Below are positions 10,400-22,199 of a stretch of 64,000 nt of DNA, in pieces. Within the stretch, counting starts at the first letter, position 1. The number at the start of each line of letters is the position of its first letter. A program made the position numbers and the translations under genes. The notes under the pieces were generated by a model. The model saw only the letters and a program-made list of their open reading frames with translations, was not told where the DNA came from and did not search any database. This DNA comes from Daphnia pulex (Eukaryota; Arthropoda; Branchiopoda; Diplostraca; Daphniidae), in NCBI RefSeq assembly GCF_021134715.1, contig NC_060028.1:952501-1016500 (forward strand), read 5' to 3'.

Positions 10400-12195
10400 C
10401 TAGACTAATAATAAATAGTAAAAAAAAATACATTTCCACATCAACATAAATGGAAATATCTTGGTAACCTGGGTCAAGTTTTCTTTTTAAAGACATGTCG
10501 GTTTTAGGGGAGACGTTATTATTCTTGAAGTGTTACAAAAATACCGCTATGTTGCACATTAGATCATTATAGATCCGTTTGTAAAACCAACAGTTTTTGT
10601 AATACCCTGGTCGACTTTGGGCATTGCACCATAGAGGGCAAGATTTTCTTTACTAATAATAAGGCAAAAGGATTTGAATAGCAATGGAATTTTGTTTTTT
10701 AATCCTCTGTGCATAAAAGACTAGACGAACCGTGTAAGGTCCTATGTCTGTATAGCACTTCCGTAGGTTAAGGGATAACGCACAAAATCAATTCATTTTT
10801 GGTTTCATCCAGTTCGTGGCTGGATACCCAACGCCTTGATATAAATGATGTAATCTTACTTTTTACGCACTACGGTTTTTTAAACAAAATGATAAATCGT
10901 AGGTGACTTTGGCAAACAAATATCCAAGGAATTATCCATAAATAATTCTGCGAGTGGAAAGGACAACCTTTTTTTGAGTTTATACTAGACTGTAAATTTC
11001 GTTATAATTTCTATCAAAGTTGCCCTGAGTTTTTGCAAGTGAAAAGTATTAGCCACTTATTAGCCGCAATAAAAACTTTTTCTCGAATTTCTCATTGAAT
11101 AGATTATATTACGGCTAATGACCCTAACCCGAAGAATCAAACTAGAATTGTGCAAAATTATTACATGACATTGACATTTTTAGTTTGATTCCCATTTAAA
11201 TTAAAGATAGGAAAGAGCTTTATTACACAAACTTTTAGGAAAAATCAATTATAGCAGTATTACGTTACATACGAAGTATTAAAGGTGAAATATTAATTCC
11301 GTTTCCGGGAACCAACAAATCATCGACCTTGAGGATTAGCAATCTCATTAGCCTACATTACCCCAAAACTTTAACCCCCTAAAAAAAGATATTCCAGGAA
11401 AAGGGAGGTTCCATTTCATTTAAATAGCGTAACATCTTCTAGTTGTCACATCATTCTTCTTTCAGCAAGCAACAGAGTAACTTCACCAATTCACCATGGG
11501 TCAAAAGCAATCTTCGTCCGAAGTCACCGACTCCGAGATGGCCATGACCAACAGAACTGATTTGTCTTCCCAATTTACAAACGTCATGAGGTAAATTGAA
11601 AATTTCATTTCTTTTTTCTTTATCGCTTCCAATCTAATAATTGACATAATCTCATTTTTATAGCAGGTCATACCAGACGAATGAATGCTTCAACTGCGGT
11701 GCCGCACTGGAGGATAGCAACTTGTATAACTCGTCGACGAGCTCATCGAGAACCCCGAAATCATCGACGGAACTTACCGTCCGATGCCGTCAATGTCGCG
11801 TTTGTGATTCGACGAATGTGATTTTGGAGAAATTCCGGGCTGTCATCACATCATCCCCTCGTTCAATTCCGATTGCGTCGTCCGCCCATAACGAATCGAA
11901 CCAATTTAGCCAAACGAATCATCACCTTATGAGGACTAATTCATCACATAACATGCCCAATAACGCCACAAGCACTTTTACCGAGTCCTCGTCGACTTGT
12001 GTTTAACTCTATATAACCCTACATTTTGTACATTGATGAATAGCTGAGAAATAAGTTTTTGAAATAAATGTTGAACTTTGAATTTAAATCACGAATGCCT
12101 AATATTGCTCATGATTTACTATCTCGATTAATCATTAAATGAGGTGGACCGGGGCTTCAATAAAGATTGACATTTTCAAAAAAGAATATAGGTTA
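10400..12195. repeat. Tandem duplication, unit 2
   Basis: Direct repeat of 6402-8115. It differs mainly by about 90 bp of different sequence at 10780-10880, where unit 1 has unrelated shorter DNA, and by scattered substitutions. Confidence 0.9.
11496..12006 (+). CDS. Probable N-myristoylated Cys-cluster protein, tandem copy 2
   Basis: Exons 11496-11590 and 11664-12006, 145 aa, same lengths and junctions as the copy at 7413-7923. Exon 1 is identical at the protein level (MGQKQSSSEV and onward). Exon 2 differs by a few substitutions, for instance KSYQTDE becomes RSYQTNE and SHDMPN becomes SHNMPN. All cysteines are kept. Nearly all differences are conservative or in the Ser/Asn-rich tail, so both copies look functional. 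Function is unknown. Confidence 0.7.
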
Positions 12196-12199
12196 ATGT

Positions 12200-12620
12200 G
12201 AGATTGAGAAGGGGTGATCCCTATGAAAGTGCATCCCAGATCGCTATAGCAGATTGGGCAATTTCATCTATGCTACAAAACCATTAAATAACCTACGGCG
12301 ATTGTGATATTTAGTAGTTAGGATAAGGACATTAGATTGGACATTGCTTTGTTAATTTTAATTTTGATAAGCAGATCTCAGTTTTCCTTTTTGAAAACAA
12401 AAAAAACTAAATAAATTTGCTACGTTGATTACGTTTGAATAGAATAGGCGGGGCTTCTAAAAAATATCTACTCACGCACTTGAAAAAAAAAACTGTTACT
12501 GTCAAGAGAGAGAGAATAATTGGAAAAAAAAAACGATTGACTGTTTTTACATTTCAATGGAAATAATTACCCTTACTCTGCAATTAGTACTACCACCCGC
12601 AATGAAAATAACAGTTTTTT
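12200..12620. other. Intergenic DNA upstream of the SNTX-like pseudogene
   Basis: AT-rich, with A-runs; no equivalent of the first exon of the intact SNTX-like gene is seen here, so the pseudogene downstream lacks its 5' end. Confidence 0.35.
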
Positions 12621-12629
12621 TTTTTATAT

Positions 12630-13827
12630 TCGATAAACTGACAATTTCAAAAACCTCAAAGTCAACGATTCTCAATCAGCATTTTAGCGGACATGATTGA
12701 ACTCAGTAGATCGACCAATTACCTCAACAAAGCGAAAAACACGCATGGTGAAAGTATCCACGTCAGATGCCAGTATCGCACTGCAGTAAGAGAAATTACC
12801 ACGGGACAAAAAGAAGAAAGTCAAATTCATTATCCAGACATTGCAAGGAAAGGACACAACGGAACGGCAACTCACGTAGTCACAGATCCAATGCGATATA
12901 CTGACGCTACTTTCACTTTTTCTAGGGGATTTTAAGAGCAACGAAGATGACCAAAATGTAAATGATGAGTTTAAAAGTATATGCGGATATACTTGTAAAC
13001 GTGCTTGTAAACGCGCTTGGTGGAGGATTGAGCGGTACTTGTGTCGGTGAAAGTATTTCTAGAAAACCTGAAAACTCAAACATCGAGTGCCAATTGAGCG
13101 GTGATTTTGATATTCCCAAAAATGTCAAAGCCCCCCAAATCGTACAAAGTGGCCATCGAGTTTTCCAGCAATTTTATCCAAATTTTATCTGATGCGATTT
13201 CTAAAGACCCAGCGGCTGGAAACGAGACCCTTGGTATACCTTGTGTCAAATGGTTCTACCCGCTGGTGTTTAATGCAAGGTGCCGATAGTGCACCGACCA
13301 TTCGCTATGAAATTAGCCACACGTTGGCCTCTGAAAGCGTACGTATGATGCAAGATTATAACGAAATTGAAGAAATGGGGAGAAATGGTCGTCGATATTC
13401 GTGGGAAGTCCAACGTGGATTCTTTCAGGCAGCTGCTGAATCGACTCAATAGTGAGCAATCGGTTTTCAAGACAAATCGAAATTATCGATGGTTGGATCA
13501 AAAACATAAAGAAATATGCATGATAAAAAGGTTCCAGACCATGGAAAACTTGACAAATAAAAATAAAGTCCTACTTTTCCCAACAACGAAAAAGTTTCAA
13601 TAACAAACGACAATATTCGTTGTCTTGGAACTCTTGTTCCCTTTTCTATTTCACCAAGAACCTTTCCTGAATCTTGTTAGGAATCAAACGATGGTATCAA
13701 TGAAGACCTTTATACCATGCCGAAGCATTGCAATAACGAAGAGTTTTGGTGTGAAAATAACGACATTTTCGAACGGATTGAAAAGGAAATTGACCCTAAT
13801 AAAGGAAATTGATTAAATACATTTCTT
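12630..13827 (+). pseudogene. SNTX-like (stonustoxin-family fold) pseudogene
   Basis: The segment matches most of the intact gene at 19112-20907. Shared pieces are CQYRTA, YPDIARKGHNGTATHVVTD, FTFSRGF, a Cys-containing FDIP stretch and the C-terminal region around 13640-13820. The match jumps between all three frames and meets stop codons, for example near 12695, 12930, 13080 and 13450. The first exon and the start of the second are absent. It is read as a non-processed or truncated duplicate that has decayed. No function is inferred. Confidence 0.85.
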
Positions 13828-13829
13828 TA

Positions 13830-15864
13830 CTTCATGAAGCCTGCCTATTAATTACTCCTCGGTCAGTTTATCATCAGAAAATTTTTACTACAGATCTCCA
13901 AGAAAACTTTCTAAATAACATTAAATGTACCTTTTGGAGTGGTGCACATGTTATTTCACATGTTAGCAGCTAGACGACCAATGATGTGCTGTAGGACTGA
14001 TGATGGCTGGTGTTTGCTTCCTCCCAAACGGCAGTTGACCCTTTAACATCATTTCAGATTCTTGTAATCAATATCTGATGTCCTAGATCTTTTTTTTTGG
14101 CATCTGTATAAAAGAAAGAGGATATATACAAATGTATCAGGAATCATTTCCAGACTTATAACAAACTTAAAAAAGTTTTGAACGAGATTTTTTTGTAAAA
14201 TCTGCTTAAACAACACAACCCCAACCATATGTTTTAGAAGGTTCATACTGCATAGTGCATAGGCACAAGAAGGAAAAAATACTTAACATATCATGTAAAA
14301 CACTGCAAAGTCAAAACACCTTTAAAAATGCCCACCTGCCCGGACAAGTAGGCCACACTACACTTACAGAATAACACAAAGTTAAGTTATGGCATGATGT
14401 ACATCATAGTAATAATTACCTTTTTCTTTAATATGTAATAAAACAATTGCTTCAAAAATGTAAAATTCAAATGGGAACTTTGAGTCTTAACACGTTAGAA
14501 GATCAGCAGCAGCGTGGTATTGGTAGATATGGGAGTGAAAGTATCGTCTGCTTCTGCTGCTGCTGTTGGTCACGTGATGTCATTTTTGCACAAATTTCAA
14601 ATTTATGGAGAGTACGAAAATAAAAAGATTCGGTTTTAGTTCCGTTATAACTTTCCCTTTGTAAGCATCGCTTTGAGGCACATTGCTGTATAGAAATACA
14701 GTTTTCGCATATGCTTTTTCTATTTAATTTTTATTTGCTTCATTATTTTCAAGCGTTGTCGTCACATTAGAAAATATGTTCTTATTCGAATGGTCAAGCT
14801 TTCACTTGTTCAAAGCAAATAAATATCATGCACGCGATTTCTTTAATTTCCTACACACTACACTGCACACATTCGTCTCGGTCAAGCCCGTCAGACTTTA
14901 TATCTGGGTTAGACCCCTAATGGCCACCAGGGGCACTGTAATTTGATTTACAAATTGATCAAGAAGAAGACGTTTTGTCGAACCTAGCTGATAAAACTGA
15001 GGAAAAGAGGAGAAAGCTGGTGAGTGGTGATGATCGGGACGATTGGGATCAAGCTAACAGATGTTTCTGACCTATCTATTGGATACTTTATTGCGATGTG
15101 TCCAAGTCTGTTGAACCGACTGTTTTCTCCTCTAGTGTCTGTGTTACATAACGATTGTTTACTCAGTTGCATGTGAAATAAAATGTGTTGGTTAAGGTTG
15201 ACTTCCCAGCTCGTTTAATACCCAACATCTTTTCAGCGTTTTGCGGTTAACATTAGGTTTCTATCCCACATATTCGAGTCAAAATCATACCTTTCTAAAC
15301 ATTTTGTTTTGGTAAAAACCCGGCTCATTATAATTTCAACTGGAAACTGTTTGCTACTTTTTAGCGAATTTTGGCGCGTGCCACTTTCCTCATATTTTCC
15401 CTTCAAATGGCGGAATTAAACCAGGACGATTGGAAATTTTGCGAAAAGATAAATGTTTAGAATGCCCTGAAACACTTTGTCAACAGTAAAAGCTCAACTC
15501 ACTGTATCAATTTTCCAAATTTTAGTTCAACGAGCACTTTATAATCAGTGAGACTGGGAAAACACTGTATTCCCACGGTTACCATAGCTTTTACGATTAT
15601 CAAAAATAAATATTATTGGGTTATATTACAGGCTAACAGTAAATTGCTTCGGTAAATGAGCGGACCGCTTGGTGTTAATCACTCCACGCAATTTGAATAC
15701 AATAATTGTCCGGAAATTGCTTTTTTAGCGTTTTGACGCACTGCGACAAAACTAAATGGATTTATTTTGACCAATTGTAAACAACAACTAGTGAATAGAA
15801 CGACAGAGAAATGATAGAACATTTTTACACAAATGATTCGACGTTTCTGAAAGCACGAATGAAT
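13830..15864. other. Intergenic region with candidate regulatory motifs
   Basis: No gene is recognised over about 2 kb. Notable elements are an E-box CACGTG at about 14571-14576, a CAGCAGCAGC and GCTGCTGCTG inverted pair around 14510-14562 that could form a hairpin, and a CTCF-like motif at 14924-14936. Confidence 0.35.
14924..14936 (+). promoter_or_regulatory. Candidate CTCF-like site
   Basis: CCACCAGGGGCAC matches the core of the animal CTCF consensus (CCACNAGGGGGC) closely. CTCF is present in arthropods. A single motif match in 64 kb is weak evidence. Confidence 0.25.
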
Positions 15865-17191
15865 TTAATTTCTCGAAGAGCTTGCTGCGAAGAGATTATC
15901 ATAAGCATATGAATCGTAGACATCAGGCTTGTACTCGGGAATATCGTAACTCGCTGGAGCCTGTTGATAATAGTTTTGGTAATCCGGCTTGTAATACGGC
16001 TTGTACTCCGGCTTGTACTCCGGTTTGAACTCTGAATTGAAATCAAGCGTAAATGGAAGCTTGAAATCAGGCTTGTACTCCGGCTTGTAGCCGGGCTTGT
16101 AGTCCGGCTTGTACTCCGGCTTGTAGTCAGGCTTGTAGTCAGGCTTGTAGTCAGGCTTGTAGTCAGGCTTGTAGTCAGGCTTGTAGGCAGGCTTATACTC
16201 CGGCTTGTAGTCGGGCTTGTAGTCGGGCTTGTAGTCGGGCTTGTAGTCGGGCTTGTAGTCGGGCTTGTAGTCGGGCTTGTAGTCGGGCTTGTACTCCGGC
16301 TTGTACTCCGGCTTGTATTCTGGTTCGTACTCCGGCTTGTAGTCGGGATTGTAGTCGGGCTTGTAGTCCGGCTTGTACTCCGGCTTGTAGTCAGGCTTGT
16401 GCTCCGGCTTGTGCTCCGGCTTATAGTCGGGCTTGTACTCCGGGTTGTATTCCGGCTTGTACTCCGGCTTGTACTCCGGCTTGTATTCCGGCTTGTAGTC
16501 AGGCTTGTAGTCGGGCTTGTATTCTGGTTGATACTGTGGTTTGTACTCCGGCTTGTACTCTAAATTGAAAGCAGGCTTAAACGGAGGCAGGAAATCAGGC
16601 TCGAAATCAGGCTTAAAATCGGGCTTAAAATCAAGTTTAAAATCAGGTTTGAAGTTCGCCTCGTAGTCTGGCTTAAAATCGGGCTTGTAATCCGATGTAT
16701 AATCGCCTTAATAACAAAGTAATCAAAATTAAAAAAAGAAAGAAGAATATAATCCAATAACAATTCGATAGTTGCCTTTATAGTTTTGCCCATGGTTGTA
16801 ATCCAAGGCATGTTCACCATGTCCATCATAAGTATCAGCCCATTTGACCTGAAAATAAAATTGGATTAAGCTTTTAAAATTTTTATAGGTTAACTGAATT
16901 AGATGGGACTTACCTTGGTGCGGAAATTGTCGTTTTTGTACTGTTGATGACGCGAAACGTGATGGTCGGCATTGCCGCGATTGAATCCAAAATCGTATTC
17001 ACCTTCCGCTGGGAAATTGGCGTATTGGAAAAATCCTTGTAATTTGTCGAAAGGTACCTCATCCGCCGACGAATTGACCAATAGTCCCACAAGAACCAAA
17101 CCAGCCTGCATAGTAATAATTCAGTTAAATATTTAAAGAAACTCATTCAACAATTTAAAAAAAGACAATTTACCAAAGAGTAGACGTTCAT
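15865..17191 (-). CDS. Secreted (D/E)YKP tetrapeptide-repeat protein, probable cuticle or matrix protein
   Basis: Four exons, 17191-17174, 17105-16914, 16848-16776 and 16706-15865, give 374 aa. MNVYSL joined to AGLVLVGLLVNSSA makes a signal peptide. Residues about 25-95 hold a non-repetitive part (FDKLQGFFQYANFP, YDFGFNRGNADHHVS, KVKWADTYDGHGEHALDYN) that looks like a structural arthropod module. The rest is dominated by tandem tetrapeptides EYKP, DYKP or (D/N)FKP, roughly 45-50 units of 12 bp, ending in YDSYAYDNLFAASSSRN. Lys/Tyr-rich repeats suggest an extracellular structural or cross-linked protein; this is inference. The third intron must use a GC donor (AAAG then GCAACT) with an ATTAAG acceptor. 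The 12-bp array (15990-16580) should be length-polymorphic. No named family is recognised. Confidence 0.75.
15990..16580 (-). repeat. 12-bp coding minisatellite (YKP repeats)
   Basis: Tandem 12-bp units read GAGTACAAGCCG or GACTACAAGCCC on the minus strand and encode EYKP or DYKP. Runs of identical units (for instance the GTAGTCGGGCTT block at 16208-16290) show recent expansion. The array is wholly in frame. Confidence 0.95.
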
Positions 17192-17244
17192 GGTTGAGGA
17201 CGTTGTTGCTGGGTGCTGAGGCGAAGTCGGAGAAAAGACTGCGC

Positions 17245-17279
17245 TGCTGAAATGGTGAGCACCGAAATGTCTTTATATA
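17245..17279 (-). promoter_or_regulatory. TATA box and initiator of the YKP-repeat gene
   Basis: TATATAAA at 17279-17272 and TCAGCA at 17250-17245 on the minus strand are 29 bp apart. The start codon at 17191 follows after about 57 bp of 5' UTR. Confidence 0.65.
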
Positions 17280-19111
17280 CCCAAGACTGGGGGGAGATAA
17301 CCGCAGCAACGCTTATAGGCCATTCAGTGTGTAATATTGTCTTCTTCTTCTTTAAAAAAAAATTTCTCTCCCGGCGAAGAGATCGTAAAAACCAGCAATA
17401 TGTCCGTCTCTCTCCTTGATGGATGTTCCCGCCTCCTTTTTCTTCCTATACACATCGGCTGGTGCTGCACTGATATTATATCCCCGCAGCTATAGGTATT
17501 TCTCCGACTCAGCGAAGCAGATGCAATACACACTTGAGTGTGTATAAGGTATATATCTGCTGGTCGAGTTTCACTGTTCTTTTCACTTGCAGAGAAGCCC
17601 CGTTGAAATCTTTTCTCTCTTCAGGCGTGTTATGGGACTCCCACCTGCCGAATCAAATAGTTATAATGTGTGATTAGCCGGTTCTGTGTGAAAGAAAATG
17701 GTGGCAGTTACAGACAACTTCATCGTGGTGTTAAATAAATAAATAAAGTGGACCTCATCTTTTCTCGTAGCAGAAAATGTTTGGCAGTTAAAAACGAAAA
17801 AAGAAACTCGCCGGCCACTCTCTCCTGATGGCATCTGTCATGCGTTGCTTTTTTCTTTTCCTGGATCATGCTGTACTGACTAAAAAAACACCGACTAGGT
17901 ACGAGCTACGCTATACGTAACATCCCAATTACATTAATAGCGAGTAGACCCATTCAGTCAATGACGTGCATTTCATTCGTCATCGAGAAATTTCCCGGCT
18001 CTGTCAACGGACTAATTAAAAGCACCTGGCGTGGTAAAAGGGGGAAAGAAGAGGGTGCCGATCAACAAACAAGGAAAGTGTTTCCAAAAAAAAAAAAAAA
18101 AAACCCCTGTGACCAAATTTTCAAGAAATTAATTTAAACCAGAAGAGAAAATGAAATTCATAGATCGTGTGAAACTAAAACGAGTATGTAGGTGGTGGAC
18201 GTAGAGGAAAAATAAATTTGCGGATCTGCCCGGAAAAACCCACAAACCGCAGGGTATAGATTAATCGGAATCTAACACAGGTTTCGTGAAGGATTGGCTT
18301 TCAAGGAAAAGTGAAAAAAAGACAAAACGAAATGTAAACAAAATAACAAGGTAAAATAAATTACCTGATGGAACTAACCATACAGTGCAAACAGGATGTT
18401 ACATTGGAGATATTTCAACCACTAGAAACCCACCCACTTTTCGCGTCATTCGACTGCGTTGGACTCGAAGCAAGTTGTAATCTACCAGTTGAGTTCAGTT
18501 TATTAACATTACTTAATTTCAGAACACTATTATCCTAACCTTCTAAACATTTAAATGCCTTGTTGGAGGACTAAAAAGAAATTATCCTGAACGAGTATGA
18601 TAGTATTAGGGATCTGAAGTTGACGGACGTGGCTACAAACGCAGGAAGTGATGCGGTTTCTATGGAGACGGTATCACTCCTATTTAATGCTGATTATACT
18701 TATCATTGTGAAACGCCAAAACAAGACTTCACAGATTGATTAACCGATTTTCACAGTGGCAGTTGAATCCTGGTCACAGCCGAAGTAAAGTGCGCAGTAC
18801 AAGAGTGGTGTGGTGAGAACGACGTGTACCAACACGTCCATCTCTTCAGTAAAACAACTTCCAGTGGCCCATTCACTCCTGTTGAGTTTAAAGGTATCAC
18901 CAATTTTTCACCAAGTTCAAACAGGATGACGCAATTTGTTGATTTTGAAAAATAGATAAGCAGCATTTAAATTTTATGGTAAAAGTTTCAAGTAAAGAAA
19001 GATATTTTATTCACTGGTGATCAATTCCAGACGATTTAAATCTCAATAGATATTCGATTTGAATTGTAGGTGCAGCTCACATCACACTGGTAAAAACTAA
19101 AACAAGAAAAA
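17280..19111. other. Intergenic DNA containing a duplicated non-coding block
   Basis: No gene is supported. Positions about 17838-18420 recur at 26401-26970. The remaining sequence is AT-rich. A possible 5' UTR intron of the SNTX-like gene ends at TTGTAG near 19069. Confidence 0.35.
17838..18420. repeat. Dispersed non-coding duplication, copy 1
   Basis: Matches 26401-26970 in the same orientation. Shared landmarks are CGACTAGGTACGAGCTACGC, AATAGCGAGTAGACCCATTC, GGTAAAAGGGGGAAAGAAGA and a long A-run followed by CCTGTGACCAAATTTTC. No coding potential is seen in either copy. Confidence 0.85.
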
Positions 19112-20907
19112 ATGAACTGTGATACAGATGATATATCTATAAAAGTGTTGGAAATGCATGCGTTGGGCAGAAACTTTAAGTTGGGGACTCTTTACGACGC
19201 CCGAACGGACCAGACGGTCCCAGGTATAGACCATTTCATTAATATTACACGTAAAAGCCATTTTTTTTCTAATAGATTTAGCGATTTATGACTGCAATTT
19301 CAGGCTACACTTTGTGGAAAGATGAGGATTTGCAGACTATCAACACCACGCGCAATGAAGGTAAAAGTTTCTCGATGATCGCCTCGGACAAGTTGACGGA
19401 AAAATTCGGAAACCTCGATATCAACGGTTCATTGAAAATCAGTGTCCTGCTGGGCATGGTGGAGCCCAAAGGATCGGCGGTTTATCTCAACCAGAAGAAA
19501 AGTCATTTCCGCGAGTCTAGCACCCACGTCATATGTCAGTACCGGACGGCAATCAAGGAGCTTACCATGAACCAATTGGATGAAGGAAAGATTCGTTTTC
19601 CAGACATTGCCAGGACGGGAAACAACGGAACGGCAACCCACGTCGTGACCAAAATCCAGTACGGTGCCAACGTCACGTTTACTTTCACCAAACGTTTTGA
19701 AAGTGACGAGGACGAGCAGAAAGTTAGTGGCGAGCTCAACATCCGTGCCAACAAGCTCATAAACGCACTCAATGCAATGGTGTCCGATGTCAATGCAAAG
19801 AGTTCAGGAACGAGCAGCAGGAATGAAAATGACATCGAGTGTCACTTTCAAGCCGATTTTCAACTACCCCAAAATGTCAAAACGCCAACGACGTACGAAG
19901 AAGCCATCGAGTTCGCCAGACAGTTAATCCAAGCTTCATCCCAATCGATGACCAAAGACGCCACAGACGGAAACCAGCCCCTTGGAGTGCCCATCGCTGT
20001 GTGGCTCTACCCGTTGAGGTTGATGAAAGTGGGCGAAAGCGCACCGGCCATTCAATGCGAAATTGGTGTTGCGCAAACATCGGAATGCGTTCGGATTATG
20101 CAAGAATACCAAGAGGTGGAAGATTTGCTGCACTACTTGCTGAGAGACCCTCTGGCGCAGCAAATGAAGCCATTTCAAAAGAAGCTTCAACACTTCCAGC
20201 AATATCTAACATCGCTGCGTGACCAGCTCAAAAAGATGCTGAGAAAAATGGTCGTCGACATTCGCAGCGGCAAGAATACACTGGACCTTCTCAGGCAAGT
20301 GCTGGATAGCAAAACGAATGACCAATTTCATTACTTAATCAATACGAATCACCTGAGTCAATGGCTGAAGCAAAAGCACGAGGAACTGTGCGCTGTCAAG
20401 CGGTTTCAAGATGAAGTGAAAGAAAAAATAGGACAAGATCAGAGCAAAGTTCTTTTCTTCCCTTCGCCGGAAAGGCTGCAAGAGCAATTCACAAAATACC
20501 CAGTGGTTTACGGATTCGAATTCGCATTCTCATCGTTAGCTAGAAACGAAACATTTTTGGAAGAACTCAGGAAACAGACTCTGCACACGGATGGCATCAA
20601 TGAAGACTCTAAAATTTCTGAGAATGATGAGCTCTGGTGTAGGAACAGAGACATCATGAAACGGATCGATAAGGAAATTAACGATTTCGCCGGACTAGTC
20701 GAAGAAAAATCCAATGACGAGAGATACGCCTTTGCCTTGACGGCACCTGAAGAATACAGTGAAACTTGCGCGTTACATTCTTCGATAATTATTTACCTCA
20801 AGCAGAAAAAGTTGATTGCGGGCGATGCCGAACATTCAAGCATTTTTAATCGTTTCGAAGAAGATAGGATCGAAGATGTTCTTGAAATGTTGCAATTGTA
20901 TGAATAG
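19112..20907 (+). CDS. SNTX-like protein (stonustoxin/neoverrucotoxin family fold, non-venom homologue)
   Basis: Exons 19112-19223 and 19304-20907 give 571 aa. The N-terminal region has the family's LGRNFKLGTLYDARTD, GYTLW, LNQKKS, CQYRTAIKELTMN, GTATHVVTKI and VWLYPL motifs, in the order seen in the pore-forming-like N-terminal half of stonustoxin subunits. That half adopts a MACPF/CDC-related fold in fish; here the motifs cover residues 20-280. A helical stretch (about 300-420, several LRxxLKKM/LxQ patterns) and a final region with KVLFFPSPE could match the helical and thioredoxin-like parts. There is no signal peptide. The chain ends at 571 aa without a PRY-SPRY domain. Many animals have such homologues without known toxicity, so no toxin role is claimed. 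Exon 2 is one long open frame; a decayed copy lies at 12630-13827. Confidence 0.85.
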
Positions 20908-22199
20908 CATTTCTTCGGAGGTATTTCCCGGTTAAGAACTCAAAGTGCAGAGCGACAAATATCAAAAAGTGCAAATCAATTTGACCTTGACTGGCAGTTT
21001 TTTAAATACTGTGATTTTATCTAATGTTTCTTAAAATAATTTTCATCTTTTTCTCTGTAGGTCATGATATTATATTTCTGACTTTTTTAAAAAATGTTAA
21101 AATCAAACTTTGAATATAATCGTTGTCATTCAAAAATTAAAATTCAAAATCAAGTTTTTTTTTCATTACTAAATCAGTACTGGAATGACCTGCAAAACTC
21201 AAATCTATCAAGAGTAAAAAATCAGGAAAATCCATCCAACTTAAAGTGGTATTTGACTAATATTTTAAATAAATGGTCGTTATTGTTTCCTTAAAATAAA
21301 ACAATTCGACACACAACATTTTCAAGAGCTAATTGGACATGATTCAAAGCCAAATCACTCCATTTCCACGAGACGAGAATTGCGCTTGTGAGAATTCAAT
21401 ATTACACTTTGTTAACAAAAAGAGGGTGAATGACGCCGGCCTAACAAACACTCACTTGCATCTTAAAGTCCCATCGTCGAGAAGTGGCGAAACATTTCTA
21501 GGAATAAAAAGCTCCTTATTTTAATGATGACTTTAAATGACATCACACCTTTTGACAAAGGGCACAAATGTCAAAGGAAATGGGATAGAGATCGAAACGT
21601 CGGTAACATCATATGGTCATTACAAACAACAGAACCTACGTGCCTAAGAAGACAAGGGGGCAGCCGCTAAGTAAATGCGCAAAGAAAAATACGGTAGGCT
21701 TACCTCAATCAGAAAGGTAGGGCCCACGTTGATTTTTTCCGCCATCAGTTCTTTGCTCGGACTGGGAAGGTAAGAAGATGCCGGCCTTGAAGCGTCGATA
21801 AACGCTGTAACAGCGTGGGCAGTCATTCAAAAAAACGAATGTGGTAAGAGAACGAGACCTGAAAAGGACAGCGACTCAAATACAAAATTTAAATAATAAA
21901 TTTTTCTAACTAGAATATTGATATTGAACGCAACCCACTTGGAACACCAACATGTGCGCACCGCCGGTCACGGGCCGCACCGGTCACTAGTGAAAAAATT
22001 AATCAGCCAGCAGTAGAAGTCCCCACTGTTGGATCTGAGGCCATCTTTACTAACAAATAAATATTCGACTACCGATTCATTCCGTTTTTTAAGTCTCCGT
22101 TAGCTATTGGTGAAAAAGGAGGGACGAAAGTGGTTTTTATCTCTGAATGTATGACCGAACCGTAAATATTTTTTCATAATGATGATATCACCTTTCTAA
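20908..22199. other. Intergenic DNA downstream of the SNTX-like gene
   Basis: Mostly AT-rich without gene signal, apart from the weak exon candidate at 21702-21826 on the minus strand. Confidence 0.35.
21702..21826 (-). other. Possible minus-strand first exon
   Basis: An ATG at 21826 opens a frame (MTAHAVTAFIDASRPASSYL and onward) that meets a good donor (ATTGAG then GTAAGC) at 21702/21701. A TTGTCTTCTTAG acceptor follows about 64 bp later, but the next exon closes after eight codons. It could be a short gene or a transcribed 5' exon. No family is recognised. Confidence 0.2.

Noticed and set aside
14510-14562. CAGCAGCAGC and GCTGCTGCTG inverted pair as a possible small RNA hairpin
   Set aside because: Trinucleotide complementarity over a loop of about 45 nt is expected by chance in such repeats; no precursor-like stem beyond it.
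16560-16829. Minus-strand frame starting MMDMVNMPWI across the intron of the YKP gene
   Set aside because: It reads through an intron and in a frame different from the spliced gene.
19839-20222. 127-codon plus-strand frame inside the SNTX-like gene
   Set aside because: Out-of-frame shadow of exon 2.
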